Positions 1 through 9,991 of a stretch of 62,604 nt of DNA are shown here, in pieces (positions within the stretch are counted from its first letter, which is position 1; every line of letters starts with the position of its first letter). A program made the position numbers and the translations under genes. Below the pieces are notes generated by a model. It searched no databases, was not told where the DNA came from, and worked only from the letters and a program-made list of their open reading frames with translations. The DNA comes from Psychrobacter urativorans (GTDB taxonomy: Bacteria; Pseudomonadota; Gammaproteobacteria; Pseudomonadales; Moraxellaceae), in contig NZ_CAJHBT010000016.1 of NCBI RefSeq assembly GCF_904846675.1, positions 1-62,604 of the forward strand, written 5' to 3'.

Positions 1-154
1 ATTTTAAATAAACTAATATATTGGCGTAATTATTGCTTTGCAATCATTAATAATTGCGTGTACTTTAAGATAACAATTATCGAATTAACTTTATTAAATT
101 AGTAAACGGCTACCTTCCCTTCCGTACTCTTATTCTCTACATAAGGATTCTCGC

Positions 155-1054
155 ATGACCATGACATCAGGATCAGCTGGCGCTCGCTTTCGCAGTGCGA
201 TTAAACAAAAAAATGATGATAAACAACCGCTACAAATCGTCGGTACGATTAATGCCTATACGGCGATGATGGCAACGCAAGCTGGTCATCAAGCGATATA
301 TCTCTCTGGCGCTGGCGTGGCCAATGCCTCATTCGGTCTACCGGATTTAGGTATGACCAGCCTTGATAATGTCTTAGAAGACGCCCGCCGAATTACGGAT
401 GCCGTTGATACCCCATTGTTAGTAGACATTGATACCGGCTTTGGCGGCGCGTTTAATATTGCCCAAACCATTAGAAAAATGGAAAAAGCCGGCGTCGCTG
501 CGGTACATATCGAAGACCAAGTGGCACAAAAACGTTGTGGTCATCGTCCTAATAAGGAAATCGTTAGTATTTCTGAGATGGTAGATCGCCTAAAAGCGGC
601 GCTTGATGCCAAAGTTGATAAGGACTTTGTAGTAATGGCGCGTACGGATGCGCTATCTGTCGAAGGTCTTGATGCTGCCGTTGAGCGTGCTGTTGCCTTT
701 CAAGAAGCGGGTGCGGATATGATTTTCGCTGAAGCGTTAACGGATATCGAGATGTATCGCAAATTTACCGATGTACTTGACATTCCGGTACTGGCTAACA
801 TGACTGAGTTTGGTCAGACTGACCTTTATAGCACTGAGCAGCTGCATGGCGTTGGCGTCGATATGGTGCTTTATCCATTATCAGCTTTCCGTGCCATGAA
901 TCAAGCGGCGCTCAATGTTTATCAGCATATCTTAGCTGATGGTACTCAACAGAAAGTTGTCGATACCATGCAAACCCGTATGGAGCTCTATGACTTCTTA
1001 AACTATCATGAGTTTGAGCAGACTTTAGATAAGCTGTTTGCTGATAACAAGTAA
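155..1054 (+). CDS. prpB: Methylisocitrate lyase PrpB
   Basis: PrpB splits 2-methylisocitrate into pyruvate and succinate, the last step of the cytoplasmic 2-methylcitrate cycle for propionate. The 299 residues match the usual PrpB length. The sequence shows the isocitrate-lyase/PEP-mutase TIM barrel signatures DIDTGFGG (about residues 91-98, metal binding) and KRCGH (126-130) with the catalytic Cys128. The ATG at 155 follows an AAGGA Shine-Dalgarno element by 8 bases. It is the first gene of prpB-prpC-acnD-prpF, all on the plus strand, with prpC 89 bp downstream. No prpR or GntR-type regulator is visible in the 154 bases before it; one may lie outside the window. Assignment is firm because sequence motifs and neighbours agree. 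Confidence 0.96.
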   Translation: MTMTSGSAGARFRSAIKQKNDDKQPLQIVGTINAYTAMMATQAGHQAIYLSGAGVANASFGLPDLGMTSLDNVLEDARRITDAVDTPLLVDIDTGFGGAFNIAQTIRKMEKAGVAAVHIEDQVAQKRCGHRPNKEIVSISEMVDRLKAALDAKVDKDFVVMARTDALSVEGLDAAVERAVAFQEAGADMIFAEALTDIEMYRKFTDVLDIPVLANMTEFGQTDLYSTEQLHGVGVDMVLYPLSAFRAMNQAALNVYQHILADGTQQKVVDTMQTRMELYDFLNYHEFEQTLDKLFADNK

Positions 1055-1143
1055 AGTATAAATAGTTATTAGTCATAACTTATCATTTAGTTTTAACCGT
1101 TAATACTACTAATTAACATCAAGCCACCAAAAAGGAATTTACC

Positions 1144-2271
1144 ATGGCAGCACAAAAGGAACTTTCAGGCGCAGGTCTTCGTGGTCAAGTCGCTGGCAAG
1201 ACCGCTTTATCTACCGTTGGTAAGTCAGGCTCAGGTCTGACCTATCGCGGCTATGACGTGTCAGAGTTGGCAGATAAGTGCATTTTTGAAGAAGTCGCTT
1301 ATCTATTACTTTATGGCAATTTGCCTACGCAAAGCGAGCTTGATGCTTATCAAACCAAACTTAAAGGCTTACGCGGGCTACCGCAAGCACTAAAAGAGGT
1401 ACTTGAGCGTATCCCTGCTGAGGCGCATCCGATGGATGTCCTACGTACCGGTTGTTCAATGTTAGGTAACCTTGAGACCGAAATGGATTTCGCTGAAGAA
1501 AACGACCAAGCGGATCGTATGCTAGCGGTATTCCCATCCATCATTAACTACTGGTATCGCTTCACTCATGATAACGTGCGTGTCGAAACAGAGACGGATG
1601 ATGAGACCATTGGTGGTCATTTCTTGCATCTGCTTAAAGGTGAGAAGCCAAATGAGCTGCATGAAAAGGTCATGAACGTATCACTTATCCTCTATGCTGA
1701 GCATGAGTTTAACGCCTCGACCTTCACTGCACGTGTTTGCGCCTCTACTCTATCTGATATCCATTCTTGTATCACTGGCGCAATCGGTTCATTACGTGGT
1801 TACCTGCATGGCGGCGCGAATGAGGCGGCAATGGATATGATCGAAGGCTTTAGCTCACCTGATGAAGCTGAAAGAGAAATGATGGCGATGCTGGCACGTA
1901 AAGACAAGATCATGGGCTTCGGTCATGCGATCTATAGCGACTCAGATCCACGTAACGTCGTTATTAAAGGTTGGGCTGAAAAACTCGCTGCAGACGTTGG
2001 CGACGAGGTGCTATATCCCGTATCAGTACGCGTTGAAGAAGTTATGTGGCGCGAGAAGAAATTATTCTGTAATGCAGATTTCTTTCATGCATCAGCCTAT
2101 CACTTTATGGGTATTCCAACTAAACTGTTCACGCCTATCTTTGTTTGCTCGCGTCTAACTGGCTGGGCATCTCATGTGTTTGAGCAGCGTGCCAATAACC
2201 GCATCATTCGCCCAAGTGCGGAATATATTGGCGAAGAGTTGCGCTCTGTACCGGATATGAGCGCGCGTTAA
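1144..2271 (+). CDS. prpC: 2-methylcitrate synthase PrpC
   Basis: PrpC condenses propionyl-CoA with oxaloacetate to 2-methylcitrate. The protein is 375 residues, the length of short-chain PrpC enzymes rather than the longer (about 430 aa) type II citrate synthases. Visible citrate-synthase family motifs are LHGGANEAAM (substrate-binding His), MGFGHAIY with the catalytic His, and CNADFFHASAY with the catalytic Asp. The ATG follows AAAGGAATTTACC, a clear ribosome-binding site. It lies between prpB and acnD; the 256-bp gap to acnD carries a perfect 40-bp palindrome, so downstream expression may be modulated. The family resemblance to citrate synthase leaves some substrate ambiguity, but operon context settles it. 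Confidence 0.95.
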   Translation: MAAQKELSGAGLRGQVAGKTALSTVGKSGSGLTYRGYDVSELADKCIFEEVAYLLLYGNLPTQSELDAYQTKLKGLRGLPQALKEVLERIPAEAHPMDVLRTGCSMLGNLETEMDFAEENDQADRMLAVFPSIINYWYRFTHDNVRVETETDDETIGGHFLHLLKGEKPNELHEKVMNVSLILYAEHEFNASTFTARVCASTLSDIHSCITGAIGSLRGYLHGGANEAAMDMIEGFSSPDEAEREMMAMLARKDKIMGFGHAIYSDSDPRNVVIKGWAEKLAADVGDEVLYPVSVRVEEVMWREKKLFCNADFFHASAYHFMGIPTKLFTPIFVCSRLTGWASHVFEQRANNRIIRPSAEYIGEELRSVPDMSAR

Positions 2272-2311
2272 TTTTATATTCATCATAAAGTTTTATGGTA
2301 AATATAATTCG

Positions 2312-2351
2312 TTTAACTGCTAAGTCATATCGATATGACTTAGCAGTTAAA
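2312..2351. repeat. Perfect 40-bp palindrome between prpC and acnD
   Basis: A perfect inverted repeat, two 20-bp arms with no spacer centred on ATATCGATAT. It lies 41 bp after the prpC stop and 177 bp before the acnD start. No T-run follows it on the plus strand, so it is not a standard intrinsic terminator. It could be a regulator site, an mRNA stability or processing hairpin, or the remains of a mobile repeat. Confidence 0.85.
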
Positions 2352-2527
2352 TCACCTCCTATCATTTTTCAATAATTCTCACTTTATTTGGTTTCAGTTT
2401 TTTTAGCAAAGCCCGCCAGAACTATTAGTGACAATCGCATTAAGGCATAATAATGATTTTGCTAAAAAAATTTCTCCTTCTTACTTATTTAACCCCCATT
2501 TAACCAGCCAACCGCTAAAGGTACTCT

Positions 2528-5182
2528 ATGAACAACCTAATTCAGCCAATGAATGAGCAATTCAAAAAGTCACTTCCTGATACCGAACTGTATTACTTTG
2601 ATACCCGCGAAGCCGTCGAGAATATCGAAGCTGGCGCGTATGACCAACTACCCTTCTCATCAAAAGTACTGTGTGAAAACTTAGTTCGCCGTTGTCCTCC
2701 TGAAGACTTAACCGCTGCACTAACTCAGCATATCAAAGGCAAGCAAGACCTTGATTTTCCTTGGTATCCTGCGCGTGTGGTTTGCCATGATATTTTAGGA
2801 CAAACTGCTTTTGTTGACTTAGCTGGCCTGCGTGATGCGATTGCTGAGCAAGGTGGTGACCCTTCAAAAGTTAACCCTATTGTCCCAACGCAATTGATTG
2901 TTGACCACTCGCTTGCTGTTGAACATGCCGGCTTTGAAGAAAACGCCTTTGAGAAAAATCGTGCCATTGAAGAGCGCCGTAATGATGACCGTTTTCACTT
3001 TATTAACTGGTGTGAGCATGCCTTTGATAACGTCAACGTCGTACCACCCGGTAACGGCATCATGCATCAAATTAACCTAGAAAAAATGTCTCCGGTTGTG
3101 CAAGTAGTAAAAGGTAAAGACGGTCGTGAAGTTGCCTTTGCTGATACTTTAGTCGGTACGGACAGCCATACGCCTATGGTTGATGCGCTTGGCGTCATCT
3201 CCATCGGTGTTGGTGGTTTGGAAGCTGAAAGCGTCATGCTAGGTAATCCATCTTATATGCGCTTGCCAGACTTTGTTGGTGTCAAACTAACTGGTAAATT
3301 GCAAAAAGGCATTACTGGTACCGATTTAGTATTAGCAATGACCGAGTTCTTACGTGATGCTGGCGTGGTCTCTACCTATATCGAATTCTTCGGTGATGGC
3401 GCCCGCCAGCTGACTGTTGGTGATCGTGCGTCTATCTCTAATATGACGCCTGAGTATGGTGCGACTGCGGCGATGTTCTATATCGATGAGCAAACTATCG
3501 ACTATCTACGCCTAACCGGTCGTAGTGAAGCGCAAATTAAGCTGGTCGAGCAGTATGCCAAACAAACGGGTCTATGGGCTGATGGTATGGAAAACGCCGT
3601 CTACGAGCGTGTGCTTGAGTTTGACTTATCGGCAGTGGTACGTAATCTTGCCGGCCCTTCTCGCCCGCATGCTCGTGTTTCAACTACTGATTTGGTTGCC
3701 AAAGGCATTGCCCACGGTGCTGATGAAAAACTGCCAGAACCAAAAGACGGTATGATGCCAGATGGCGCGGTTATTATTGCAGCGATTACCAGCTGTACCA
3801 ATACTTCTAACCCACGCAATATGGTTGCTGCTGGCTTGGTCGCTCGTAACGCCAATGAGAAAGGCTTATTACGTAAGCCTTGGGTGAAAACATCATTAGC
3901 CCCTGGTTCTAAAACCGTAAAAATGTACCTAGAAGAAGCAGGGCTGATGTCTGAGATGCAGCAAATAGGCTTTGACGTGGTCGGCTTTGCTTGTACGACC
4001 TGTAATGGTATGAGTGGCGCGCTGGATCCTGATATCGAAAAAGAAATCATTGATAATGATTTATTCACCACCGCAGTGCTATCCGGTAACCGTAACTTTG
4101 ATGGTCGTATCCATCCCTATGCTAAGCAAGCGTTCTTAGCATCACCACCATTGGTTATTGCTTATGCTATCGCTGGTAATATTCGCTTTGATATCGAAAA
4201 AGATTCATTAGGCCAAGACCAAGATGGCAATGAGATTTACCTAAAAGACATCTGGTTCGACGATGACGAAGTCGATGCTATTGTGGCAGAAGCCGTGAAG
4301 CCTGAACAGTTCAATGCCGTCTATATCCCGATGTTTGATGAAGCTAAAAAAGACACTGGTAAAGCCTTAAGCCCATTATATAACTGGCGTGATCAGACTA
4401 CTTATATCCGCCGTCCGCCCTATTGGGAAGGTAAAATGGCGAAGAAAAATGCGCTAACTGGTATGCGCCCGTTAGCCGTACTTGGTGATAATATCACTAC
4501 TGACCATATGTCACCGTCGAATGCTATCTTAGGTGATTCAGCTGCTGGTGAATATCTTGATACCATGGGTTTACCTGCCGAGGACTACAACTCGTATGCC
4601 ACCCATCGCGGTGATCACTTAACCGCTCAGCGTGCAACTTTTGCCAATCCTAAATTGCTGAATGAAATGGTACGCGATGAAGACGGTGAGATTATCCAAG
4701 GCTCACTTGCCAAGGTTGAGCCGGAAGGCCAAGTCATGCGCATGTGGGAAGCGATTGAAACCTACATGAACCGCGAACAGCCGCTTATCATCATCGCTGG
4801 TGACGGCTATGGTCAAGGTTCAAGCCGCGACTGGGCTGCCAAAGGCGTACGCTTAGCCGGTGTTGAATGTGTGGTCGCTGAAGACTTTGAGCGCATTCAC
4901 CGTCAAAACTTAGTCGGCATGGGCGCCCTACCGCTACAGTTTGAAGAAGGCGTCACGCGTCAGACCCTCAATATCGATGGCTCAGAAGTATTTGATGTCA
5001 CCGGTGAAGTGTCTGCTGGCGGGTTGATGAATCTAGTTATTCATCGTGCCGATGCCAGCATTACCGAAGTTCCTATCATTTGTCGTTTAGATACTGCCGA
5101 TGAAGTAAAAATGTATCATGCTGGCGGGATGCTACAGCGTTTTGCCAAAGAGTTTATCGATGGTACGTTAGACATTGCTTAG
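2528..5182 (+). CDS. acnD: 2-methylcitrate dehydratase AcnD (Fe-S, aconitase family)
   Basis: AcnD dehydrates 2-methylcitrate to a 2-methylaconitate isomer, which PrpF then isomerises. The 884-residue protein has the aconitase A/IRP layout. The [4Fe-4S] cysteines appear in ITSCTNTSNP and in the FACTTCNGMSG block, and the C-terminal swivel domain carries GDGYGQGSSRDWAAKG. Other substrate-loop motifs include VGTDSHTPMVDALG. The start context YYFDTREAVENI and the prpF neighbour favour AcnD over housekeeping AcnA. It follows prpC after a 256-bp gap and precedes prpF by 107 bp. A cofactor-free PrpD that can do a comparable job is encoded at 10121, so this genome has both routes. Confidence 0.95.
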   Translation: MNNLIQPMNEQFKKSLPDTELYYFDTREAVENIEAGAYDQLPFSSKVLCENLVRRCPPEDLTAALTQHIKGKQDLDFPWYPARVVCHDILGQTAFVDLAGLRDAIAEQGGDPSKVNPIVPTQLIVDHSLAVEHAGFEENAFEKNRAIEERRNDDRFHFINWCEHAFDNVNVVPPGNGIMHQINLEKMSPVVQVVKGKDGREVAFADTLVGTDSHTPMVDALGVISIGVGGLEAESVMLGNPSYMRLPDFVGVKLTGKLQKGITGTDLVLAMTEFLRDAGVVSTYIEFFGDGARQLTVGDRASISNMTPEYGATAAMFYIDEQTIDYLRLTGRSEAQIKLVEQYAKQTGLWADGMENAVYERVLEFDLSAVVRNLAGPSRPHARVSTTDLVAKGIAHGADEKLPEPKDGMMPDGAVIIAAITSCTNTSNPRNMVAAGLVARNANEKGLLRKPWVKTSLAPGSKTVKMYLEEAGLMSEMQQIGFDVVGFACTTCNGMSGALDPDIEKEIIDNDLFTTAVLSGNRNFDGRIHPYAKQAFLASPPLVIAYAIAGNIRFDIEKDSLGQDQDGNEIYLKDIWFDDDEVDAIVAEAVKPEQFNAVYIPMFDEAKKDTGKALSPLYNWRDQTTYIRRPPYWEGKMAKKNALTGMRPLAVLGDNITTDHMSPSNAILGDSAAGEYLDTMGLPAEDYNSYATHRGDHLTAQRATFANPKLLNEMVRDEDGEIIQGSLAKVEPEGQVMRMWEAIETYMNREQPLIIIAGDGYGQGSSRDWAAKGVRLAGVECVVAEDFERIHRQNLVGMGALPLQFEEGVTRQTLNIDGSEVFDVTGEVSAGGLMNLVIHRADASITEVPIICRLDTADEVKMYHAGGMLQRFAKEFIDGTLDIA

Positions 5183-5213
5183 TGTTAATAGTATCGCTAA
5201 TTAATTTTATAAG

Positions 5214-5258
5214 AGAGCCGACCTTGTATAATATATTTATATAGCGTTGGCTCTTTTT
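5214..5258 (+). terminator. Stem-loop with T-run between acnD and prpF
   Basis: Arms AGAGCCGAC and GTTGGCTCT (one G-U pair in RNA) flank a 23-base AT-rich loop, followed by TTTTCT. It looks like an intrinsic terminator or attenuator in the 107-bp acnD-prpF gap. If active it would lower prpF relative to acnD. Confidence 0.6.
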
Positions 5259-5289
5259 CTATTACAACTATAAAAAAGGACTTATCACA

Positions 5290-6510
5290 ATGAACCAATC
5301 AAACTCTACGCCAAAACAATCTTTCGCCCCGCAAATTTCTGTCCCTGCCATTTATATGCGCGGTGGTACGTCAAAAGGCACTTTCTTTAAATTGGCTGAT
5401 TTACCGGAACGCTGTCAAGTAGCTGGGAAGGCTCGTGACCATTTCTTATTGCGTGTTGTCGGTAGCCCCGATCCTTACGATAAGCAAATAGATGGCTTAG
5501 GAAATGGTAGCTCTAGTACATCGAAGGCTGTCATTTTATCTCCAACAGATAAAGCTGACCATGATGTGAACTATCTATTTGGTCAAGTTAATATTGCCAA
5601 GCCGATGATTGATTGGAGTGGTAATTGTGGCAACTTAACGGCAGCCGTTGGCGCTTGTGCCATTAATATGGGACTGGTAGCAGCCGACCGTATCCCAGCT
5701 AATGGCATCTGTGCGGTACGTATCTGGCAAGAGAATATCGGTAAGACGATTATCGCTCATGTTCCTGTGTATACAGATGACAATCAAAAAGTACAGGTAC
5801 AAGAAACCGGAGACTTTGTCCTCGACGGCGTGACCTTCCCTGCTGCTGAAGTAAAAGTTGAGTTTATCGATCCAGTAGATGGCGACAGCGCTATGTTCCC
5901 TACCGGCAATTTAGTCGATAAATTTGATGTACCTAATATTGGCAGCTTTGATGCGACCTTTATTAGTGCCGGTATTCCGACTATTTTCCTCAAGGCTGAT
6001 GATTTAGGCTTGACGGGTACCGAGCTACAAAGTGATGTTAATAGCGATACTAATTTACTGGCTAAGCTTGAAGCTATTCGCGCTCATGGCGGCGAAGCGA
6101 TGGGCTTGTTTAAAGATATTAGCGAGGCACAAACCCGTCAACATACCCCAAAATTGGCATGGGTTGCACCAGCTGCTAGTTATACCGCATCCAGTGGCAG
6201 CAACGTCTCTGCGGACGACATTGATTTGGTTGTACGAGCGATGAGTATGGGACAATTGCATCATGCCATGATGGGCACAGCGGCAGTAGCAATTGCAGCA
6301 GCAGCAACCACTCAAGGCACACTGGTCAATCAAGCGGCTGGTGCTGGCAAGTTATCGGAAGTGCGCTTTGGTCATCCATCTGGTACGCTATTAGTCGGTG
6401 GCAAAACAGAACAGGTCGATGAACGCTGGCAAGCTAAGAAAGTATCGATGAGTCGTTCAGCACGTCGGATTATGGTTGGTGAAGTGTTTGTTCCAGCAGA
6501 TGCTTTTTAA
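5290..6510 (+). CDS. prpF: 2-methylaconitate cis-trans isomerase PrpF
   Basis: PrpF belongs to the diaminopimelate-epimerase fold and isomerises the 2-methylaconitate made by AcnD so the next hydration can occur. The 406-residue length is normal. The N-terminal RGGTSKG (about residues 24-30), GLGNGSSSTSK, and WSGNCGNLTAAVG blocks are the conserved catalytic-loop regions, and the GHPSGTLLVGG block lies near the C-terminus. The ATG follows AAAAAAGGACTTATCACA. It is the obligate partner of AcnD and is followed by a strong hairpin terminator at 6583. Confidence is high. Confidence 0.95.
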   Translation: MNQSNSTPKQSFAPQISVPAIYMRGGTSKGTFFKLADLPERCQVAGKARDHFLLRVVGSPDPYDKQIDGLGNGSSSTSKAVILSPTDKADHDVNYLFGQVNIAKPMIDWSGNCGNLTAAVGACAINMGLVAADRIPANGICAVRIWQENIGKTIIAHVPVYTDDNQKVQVQETGDFVLDGVTFPAAEVKVEFIDPVDGDSAMFPTGNLVDKFDVPNIGSFDATFISAGIPTIFLKADDLGLTGTELQSDVNSDTNLLAKLEAIRAHGGEAMGLFKDISEAQTRQHTPKLAWVAPAASYTASSGSNVSADDIDLVVRAMSMGQLHHAMMGTAAVAIAAAATTQGTLVNQAAGAGKLSEVRFGHPSGTLLVGGKTEQVDERWQAKKVSMSRSARRIMVGEVFVPADAF

Positions 6511-6582
6511 AGCTTCTAAAAACGCGACGTTAGCATTAAATTAGCCGTGCTTTGCTGAATACTATAATTATTAAATGACTAT

Positions 6583-6613
6583 AAATGGACTGTTGATATA
6601 CAGTCCATTTTTA
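6583..6613 (+). terminator. Intrinsic terminator after prpF
   Basis: An 11-bp perfect stem (AAATGGACTGT / ACAGTCCATTT) with a 6-base loop ends in TTTTTA. It lies 72 bp beyond the prpF stop and closes the prpBC-acnD-prpF unit. Confidence 0.85.
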
Positions 6614-6796
6614 CGTTAACCATATTCGTAAGATTAGCTTATTTACTTAGGTTTCACCTATTACCTATATTTTCAGAGAATATTGCAGGATAATACTGCT
6701 TATAATATAAGCTAATTACTAAGTAATTGAATCTTTTAACCATCAAAAAACTGCTTCTATCAATTGTTTAAATACTAAGGTCGATAAGTTTAAGAT

Positions 6797-8650
6797 ATGA
6801 CAACAACTCCCCAACTTAGCAAGTCACCCTTAGACAAAAAGCCTCCGCTTAAAAAAAATGAGCGCAGGGCTTTGCTGTGGGATATTCTCAAAAAGCTGGC
6901 AGTCTTTGCTGCACCTTATAAAACCTTGATTATCGCCACACTAATTTTGACAGTACTTGGCTCATTTACCGCACAGGTTAATGCTTTTGTACTGCGCTAT
7001 ACCGTAGACACTTTAACCGAGATTACGACTTTATCAGAGCCTTGGGAAGCAGGTTTGCGGATGTTGGGTATTATCAGCGCCGTCTTATTGACCAAAGAGG
7101 TGCTGTCTATATTTATCTCTTTTGGACAGCGCTACTTCGGTGAAAAAATCCGTATTAATCTATCTCGTGATTTATCACAGCGGATAATTGAGCGTATCCT
7201 CACCTATCGCATGGCCTTTTATACCAGTAGCGAAAACGATAGTGGTAAGTTGCAAACTCGTATTGATTATGGCGTCAGCAGCCTCACTAGTTTAGTACAA
7301 AACTTTTTTATCGATATGTTGCCACTGTTTGCCAGCGCCATCGTATCGCTCGTTATTATGTTTTCGACCAACTTTTGGATTGGACTAGTTGGTCTTATCA
7401 TCATACCGATTTACTTTTTCATCAGTCAAAGACAAGCGCGGCGCTTGCAAGGCTTTCGCCGAGAGATGCGCGGGTTTAGGGAAGCCAAAAGTGGCCTTGT
7501 TATTTCTCTGATTAATTCCATTAGTGTGGTTAAATCTTTTGTCCGCGAGTCTATTGAGGCGGATAAGCACTTAAAAATTCAGAAAGAGATGACCGAAAAC
7601 CAGCTTAGAATCCGCAGTATTGGTTTTATTTATGATGCAGTAAAGACCTTTATAGAGCAAATTGGCGTGGTGGTTATTATTTTGTTGACTGCCTATTTTG
7701 TGTTAAAGGGTCAAATGACTATCGGTATGATTTTATTTCATGTGTTACTGTTTCAAAATGTGGCTGCCCCTATTCGTCAATTACATCGTATCTATGACCA
7801 AATTAATAATGCCTTAACCTATGCAGAAGGTTTTTTTGAGATTTTAGAAGATAATGAACAAGTGGAAAATATAGACGGAATAAGGGGTAAAGACTTACAA
7901 GGACATATCGAACTCAAACACGTTGATTTTACTTATCCCAACGGTACGCAAGCGCTAAAAGATGTCAGCTTTACCATTAAACCCAATCGTATTACCGCGT
8001 TAGTTGGTTTAAGCGGCGCGGGTAAAAGCACGATTATAAGTCTACTGGTCAAGTTCTATGAGCCAGACGCTGGCACGATATGCTTAGATGGACATAATTT
8101 GGCAGATTGTGATACCCATGAGTTACGCCAGCGCATAGGTTTGGTATTACAAAGTAATCATATTTTCTCAGGGACTATCAGTGAAAACATCCGTTATGGT
8201 GATATAGGTGCCAGTGATGATGATATTATTGCCGCTGCCAAAAAAGCTTCGATTAATGAGCAAATAATGAGCCTACCCAATGGGTATGAGAGCACAGCAA
8301 AATCTTTATCGGGCGGTCAACAGCAGCGTATTGCCTTGGCAAGGATGTTTTTAAAAAATCCACCAATTGTATTTTTGGATGAACCGACGGCGAGTCTTGA
8401 TGCGATTGCCAGTCAGCAGATTAAAAAAAGCCTCGATTTGATAAAAAAAGACCGCACAGTAATTATCGTCTCGCATAATATTGCCCAAATTATTGATGCT
8501 GACGACTTAGTGGTGATAGAAAACGGCCGCGTGGTCGAGATTGGAACTCACGAAGAGCTATACGCGAGGCATGGTAAGTATTTTGAGATATTCAATGCCA
8601 TGTCTGATAATTTAAACTTGGATAAAATCAATCAAACCCTTAATAGTTAA
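6797..8650 (+). CDS. ABC exporter, fused permease and ATPase half-transporter
   Basis: A 617-residue half-size ABC exporter (type IV, MsbA/MdlB-like), which would act as a homodimer in the inner membrane. Residues about 30-330 form the transmembrane domain with six hydrophobic segments. The C-terminal nucleotide-binding domain shows Walker A GLSGAGKST, Q-loop LQSNH, signature LSGGQQQR, Walker B IVFLDEP and the H-loop SHN. The substrate cannot be read from the sequence. It stands alone between the prpF terminator and two acetyltransferase genes; the 73-bp gap to the next gene allows co-transcription. The ribosome-binding site is weak. Confidence 0.9.
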   Translation: MTTTPQLSKSPLDKKPPLKKNERRALLWDILKKLAVFAAPYKTLIIATLILTVLGSFTAQVNAFVLRYTVDTLTEITTLSEPWEAGLRMLGIISAVLLTKEVLSIFISFGQRYFGEKIRINLSRDLSQRIIERILTYRMAFYTSSENDSGKLQTRIDYGVSSLTSLVQNFFIDMLPLFASAIVSLVIMFSTNFWIGLVGLIIIPIYFFISQRQARRLQGFRREMRGFREAKSGLVISLINSISVVKSFVRESIEADKHLKIQKEMTENQLRIRSIGFIYDAVKTFIEQIGVVVIILLTAYFVLKGQMTIGMILFHVLLFQNVAAPIRQLHRIYDQINNALTYAEGFFEILEDNEQVENIDGIRGKDLQGHIELKHVDFTYPNGTQALKDVSFTIKPNRITALVGLSGAGKSTIISLLVKFYEPDAGTICLDGHNLADCDTHELRQRIGLVLQSNHIFSGTISENIRYGDIGASDDDIIAAAKKASINEQIMSLPNGYESTAKSLSGGQQQRIALARMFLKNPPIVFLDEPTASLDAIASQQIKKSLDLIKKDRTVIIVSHNIAQIIDADDLVVIENGRVVEIGTHEELYARHGKYFEIFNAMSDNLNLDKINQTLNS

Positions 8651-8723
8651 TAGGCGCTTAAAAGATGTTGAGATACGCAAATATAGTTATAATACCTACT
8701 AAGTCGCTAGAAGCTATCTAACT

Positions 8724-9335
8724 ATGAGCTGTAAATTTTCTCTAAAAAATTTTGATGAGCTGACCTCAGTTGATCTCTATTATATTTTAAAAGCGCGCTC
8801 ACAAGTGTTTGTGGTCGAGCAAAACTGCGCTTATCAAGATATTGATGAGGTAGATTTTGATTGTCTGCATCTGGTCGCTCATAAAAATGAGAAACTTATT
8901 GGTTATTGCAGAATCATTGCGCCCGATTTTGACAAGGCTAAGCTTAATATAGCTAAATCTCATAACTCAGCAGCAGATGCTACAGGTACAACGCCTAGCA
9001 TAGGCAGAGTGTTGGTATTGCCAGAATATCGAGGTGACGGTTTAGCACGCCAGATTATGACGCAGGCCATCAAATACTGCCGTAAAAAATATGGTAAAAA
9101 GCCCATTGCAATCTCGGCACAGACCTATTTAATCCGCTTTTACGAATCACTAGGGTTTACGCCTTATAGTGAGTTTTATCTTGAAGATGGCATTGAACAT
9201 GTCGATATGGTTTTATCTCTTCGCAAGAAAGTTAAAGCAAAAAACCAGCGTTCAAGTTCGACGAAAATTCTAAACTTTCTGCTTTTGGTGCTTGCTCTTT
9301 TATTTATCGCAGGTTTGATTTATCTAATGGTTTAA
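8724..9335 (+). CDS. GNAT acetyltransferase, ElaA type, with a C-terminal membrane anchor
   Basis: ElaA-like GNAT domain: residues about 1-165 show the family pattern FVVEQNCAYQDID, the acetyl-CoA binding loop IGRVLVLPEYRGDGLARQI, AQTYLIRFYESLGF and EDGIEHVDM. Unusually, the protein continues with a basic linker (KKVKAKNQRSSSTK) and one hydrophobic helix (about residues 181-202) ending at the C-terminus. This suggests the catalytic domain is tethered to the inner membrane by a tail. The following gene is a soluble paralogue. The substrate is unknown. No strong Shine-Dalgarno precedes this ATG. Confidence 0.85.
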   Translation: MSCKFSLKNFDELTSVDLYYILKARSQVFVVEQNCAYQDIDEVDFDCLHLVAHKNEKLIGYCRIIAPDFDKAKLNIAKSHNSAADATGTTPSIGRVLVLPEYRGDGLARQIMTQAIKYCRKKYGKKPIAISAQTYLIRFYESLGFTPYSEFYLEDGIEHVDMVLSLRKKVKAKNQRSSSTKILNFLLLVLALLFIAGLIYLMV

Positions 9336-9442
9336 ACCGCTTTATGGATGGGATAGAATCAAAGTTGTCAATTGAACTTCTTGACTTCTCATATACAGTA
9401 AAATAAATAACCCAATAAAACAGCTAGGGATAATTTAAAGCC

Positions 9443-9991
9443 ATGTCAAGTACTACCACGCAGAACGCAAAAAAACCCTCCTCACCATCAGTCGCATGGC
9501 AACTGAGCACCTTTGCTGAACTAAGCGCTTATCAGATCTATAACATCATTCAAGCACGCGAACAGGTTTTTGTGAAAGATCAGCATTGCGTTTATATCGA
9601 TGCTGACGGTCTTGATTTTGATGCTATACATTTATCAGCTTATAACCATGATATTAATGCCAATGCTCATGACTACAATAAACCGCAGTTACTGGCCTAT
9701 TGCCGGATACTTGCGCCTATTACCGCGCAAAGCCATTCACATACAAACTATCCACGAATCGGAAGAGTACTGGTATCAGCTGACTATCGCGGTCATGGGC
9801 TGGCACGTGAGCTTATGCTACGGGCAATTGATTATTGTCATATCCATTTCCCTAAGCAGCCCATTCATATCTCTGCACAAACCTATCTGATTGAATTCTA
9901 TCAATCGTTAGGCTTTATATGTGAGGGTGGAGCCTTTGACGAAGAGGGTATTGAGCACATTCATATGATTTTGGCTAATTTCTCCATTTAA
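9443..9991 (+). CDS. GNAT acetyltransferase, ElaA type, soluble paralogue
   Basis: A 182-residue ElaA-family N-acetyltransferase. It aligns throughout with the preceding protein: FVKDQHCVYIDADGLDFD, IGRVLVSADYRGHGLARE, AQTYLIEFYQSLGF and EEGIEHIHM. It lacks the membrane tail and has a longer loop of Asn, Ala and His residues (about 70-90). The two genes look like a tandem duplication followed by divergence in localisation. The acetyl-CoA pyrophosphate loop (R-G-H-G-L-A) is intact, so it is probably active; the substrate is not known. Confidence 0.85.
   Translation: MSSTTTQNAKKPSSPSVAWQLSTFAELSAYQIYNIIQAREQVFVKDQHCVYIDADGLDFDAIHLSAYNHDINANAHDYNKPQLLAYCRILAPITAQSHSHTNYPRIGRVLVSADYRGHGLARELMLRAIDYCHIHFPKQPIHISAQTYLIEFYQSLGFICEGGAFDEEGIEHIHMILANFSI

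Noticed and set aside
3601..4071. 156-residue minus-strand frame inside acnD
   Set aside because: Antisense shadow of an intact, conserved gene with no start signal.
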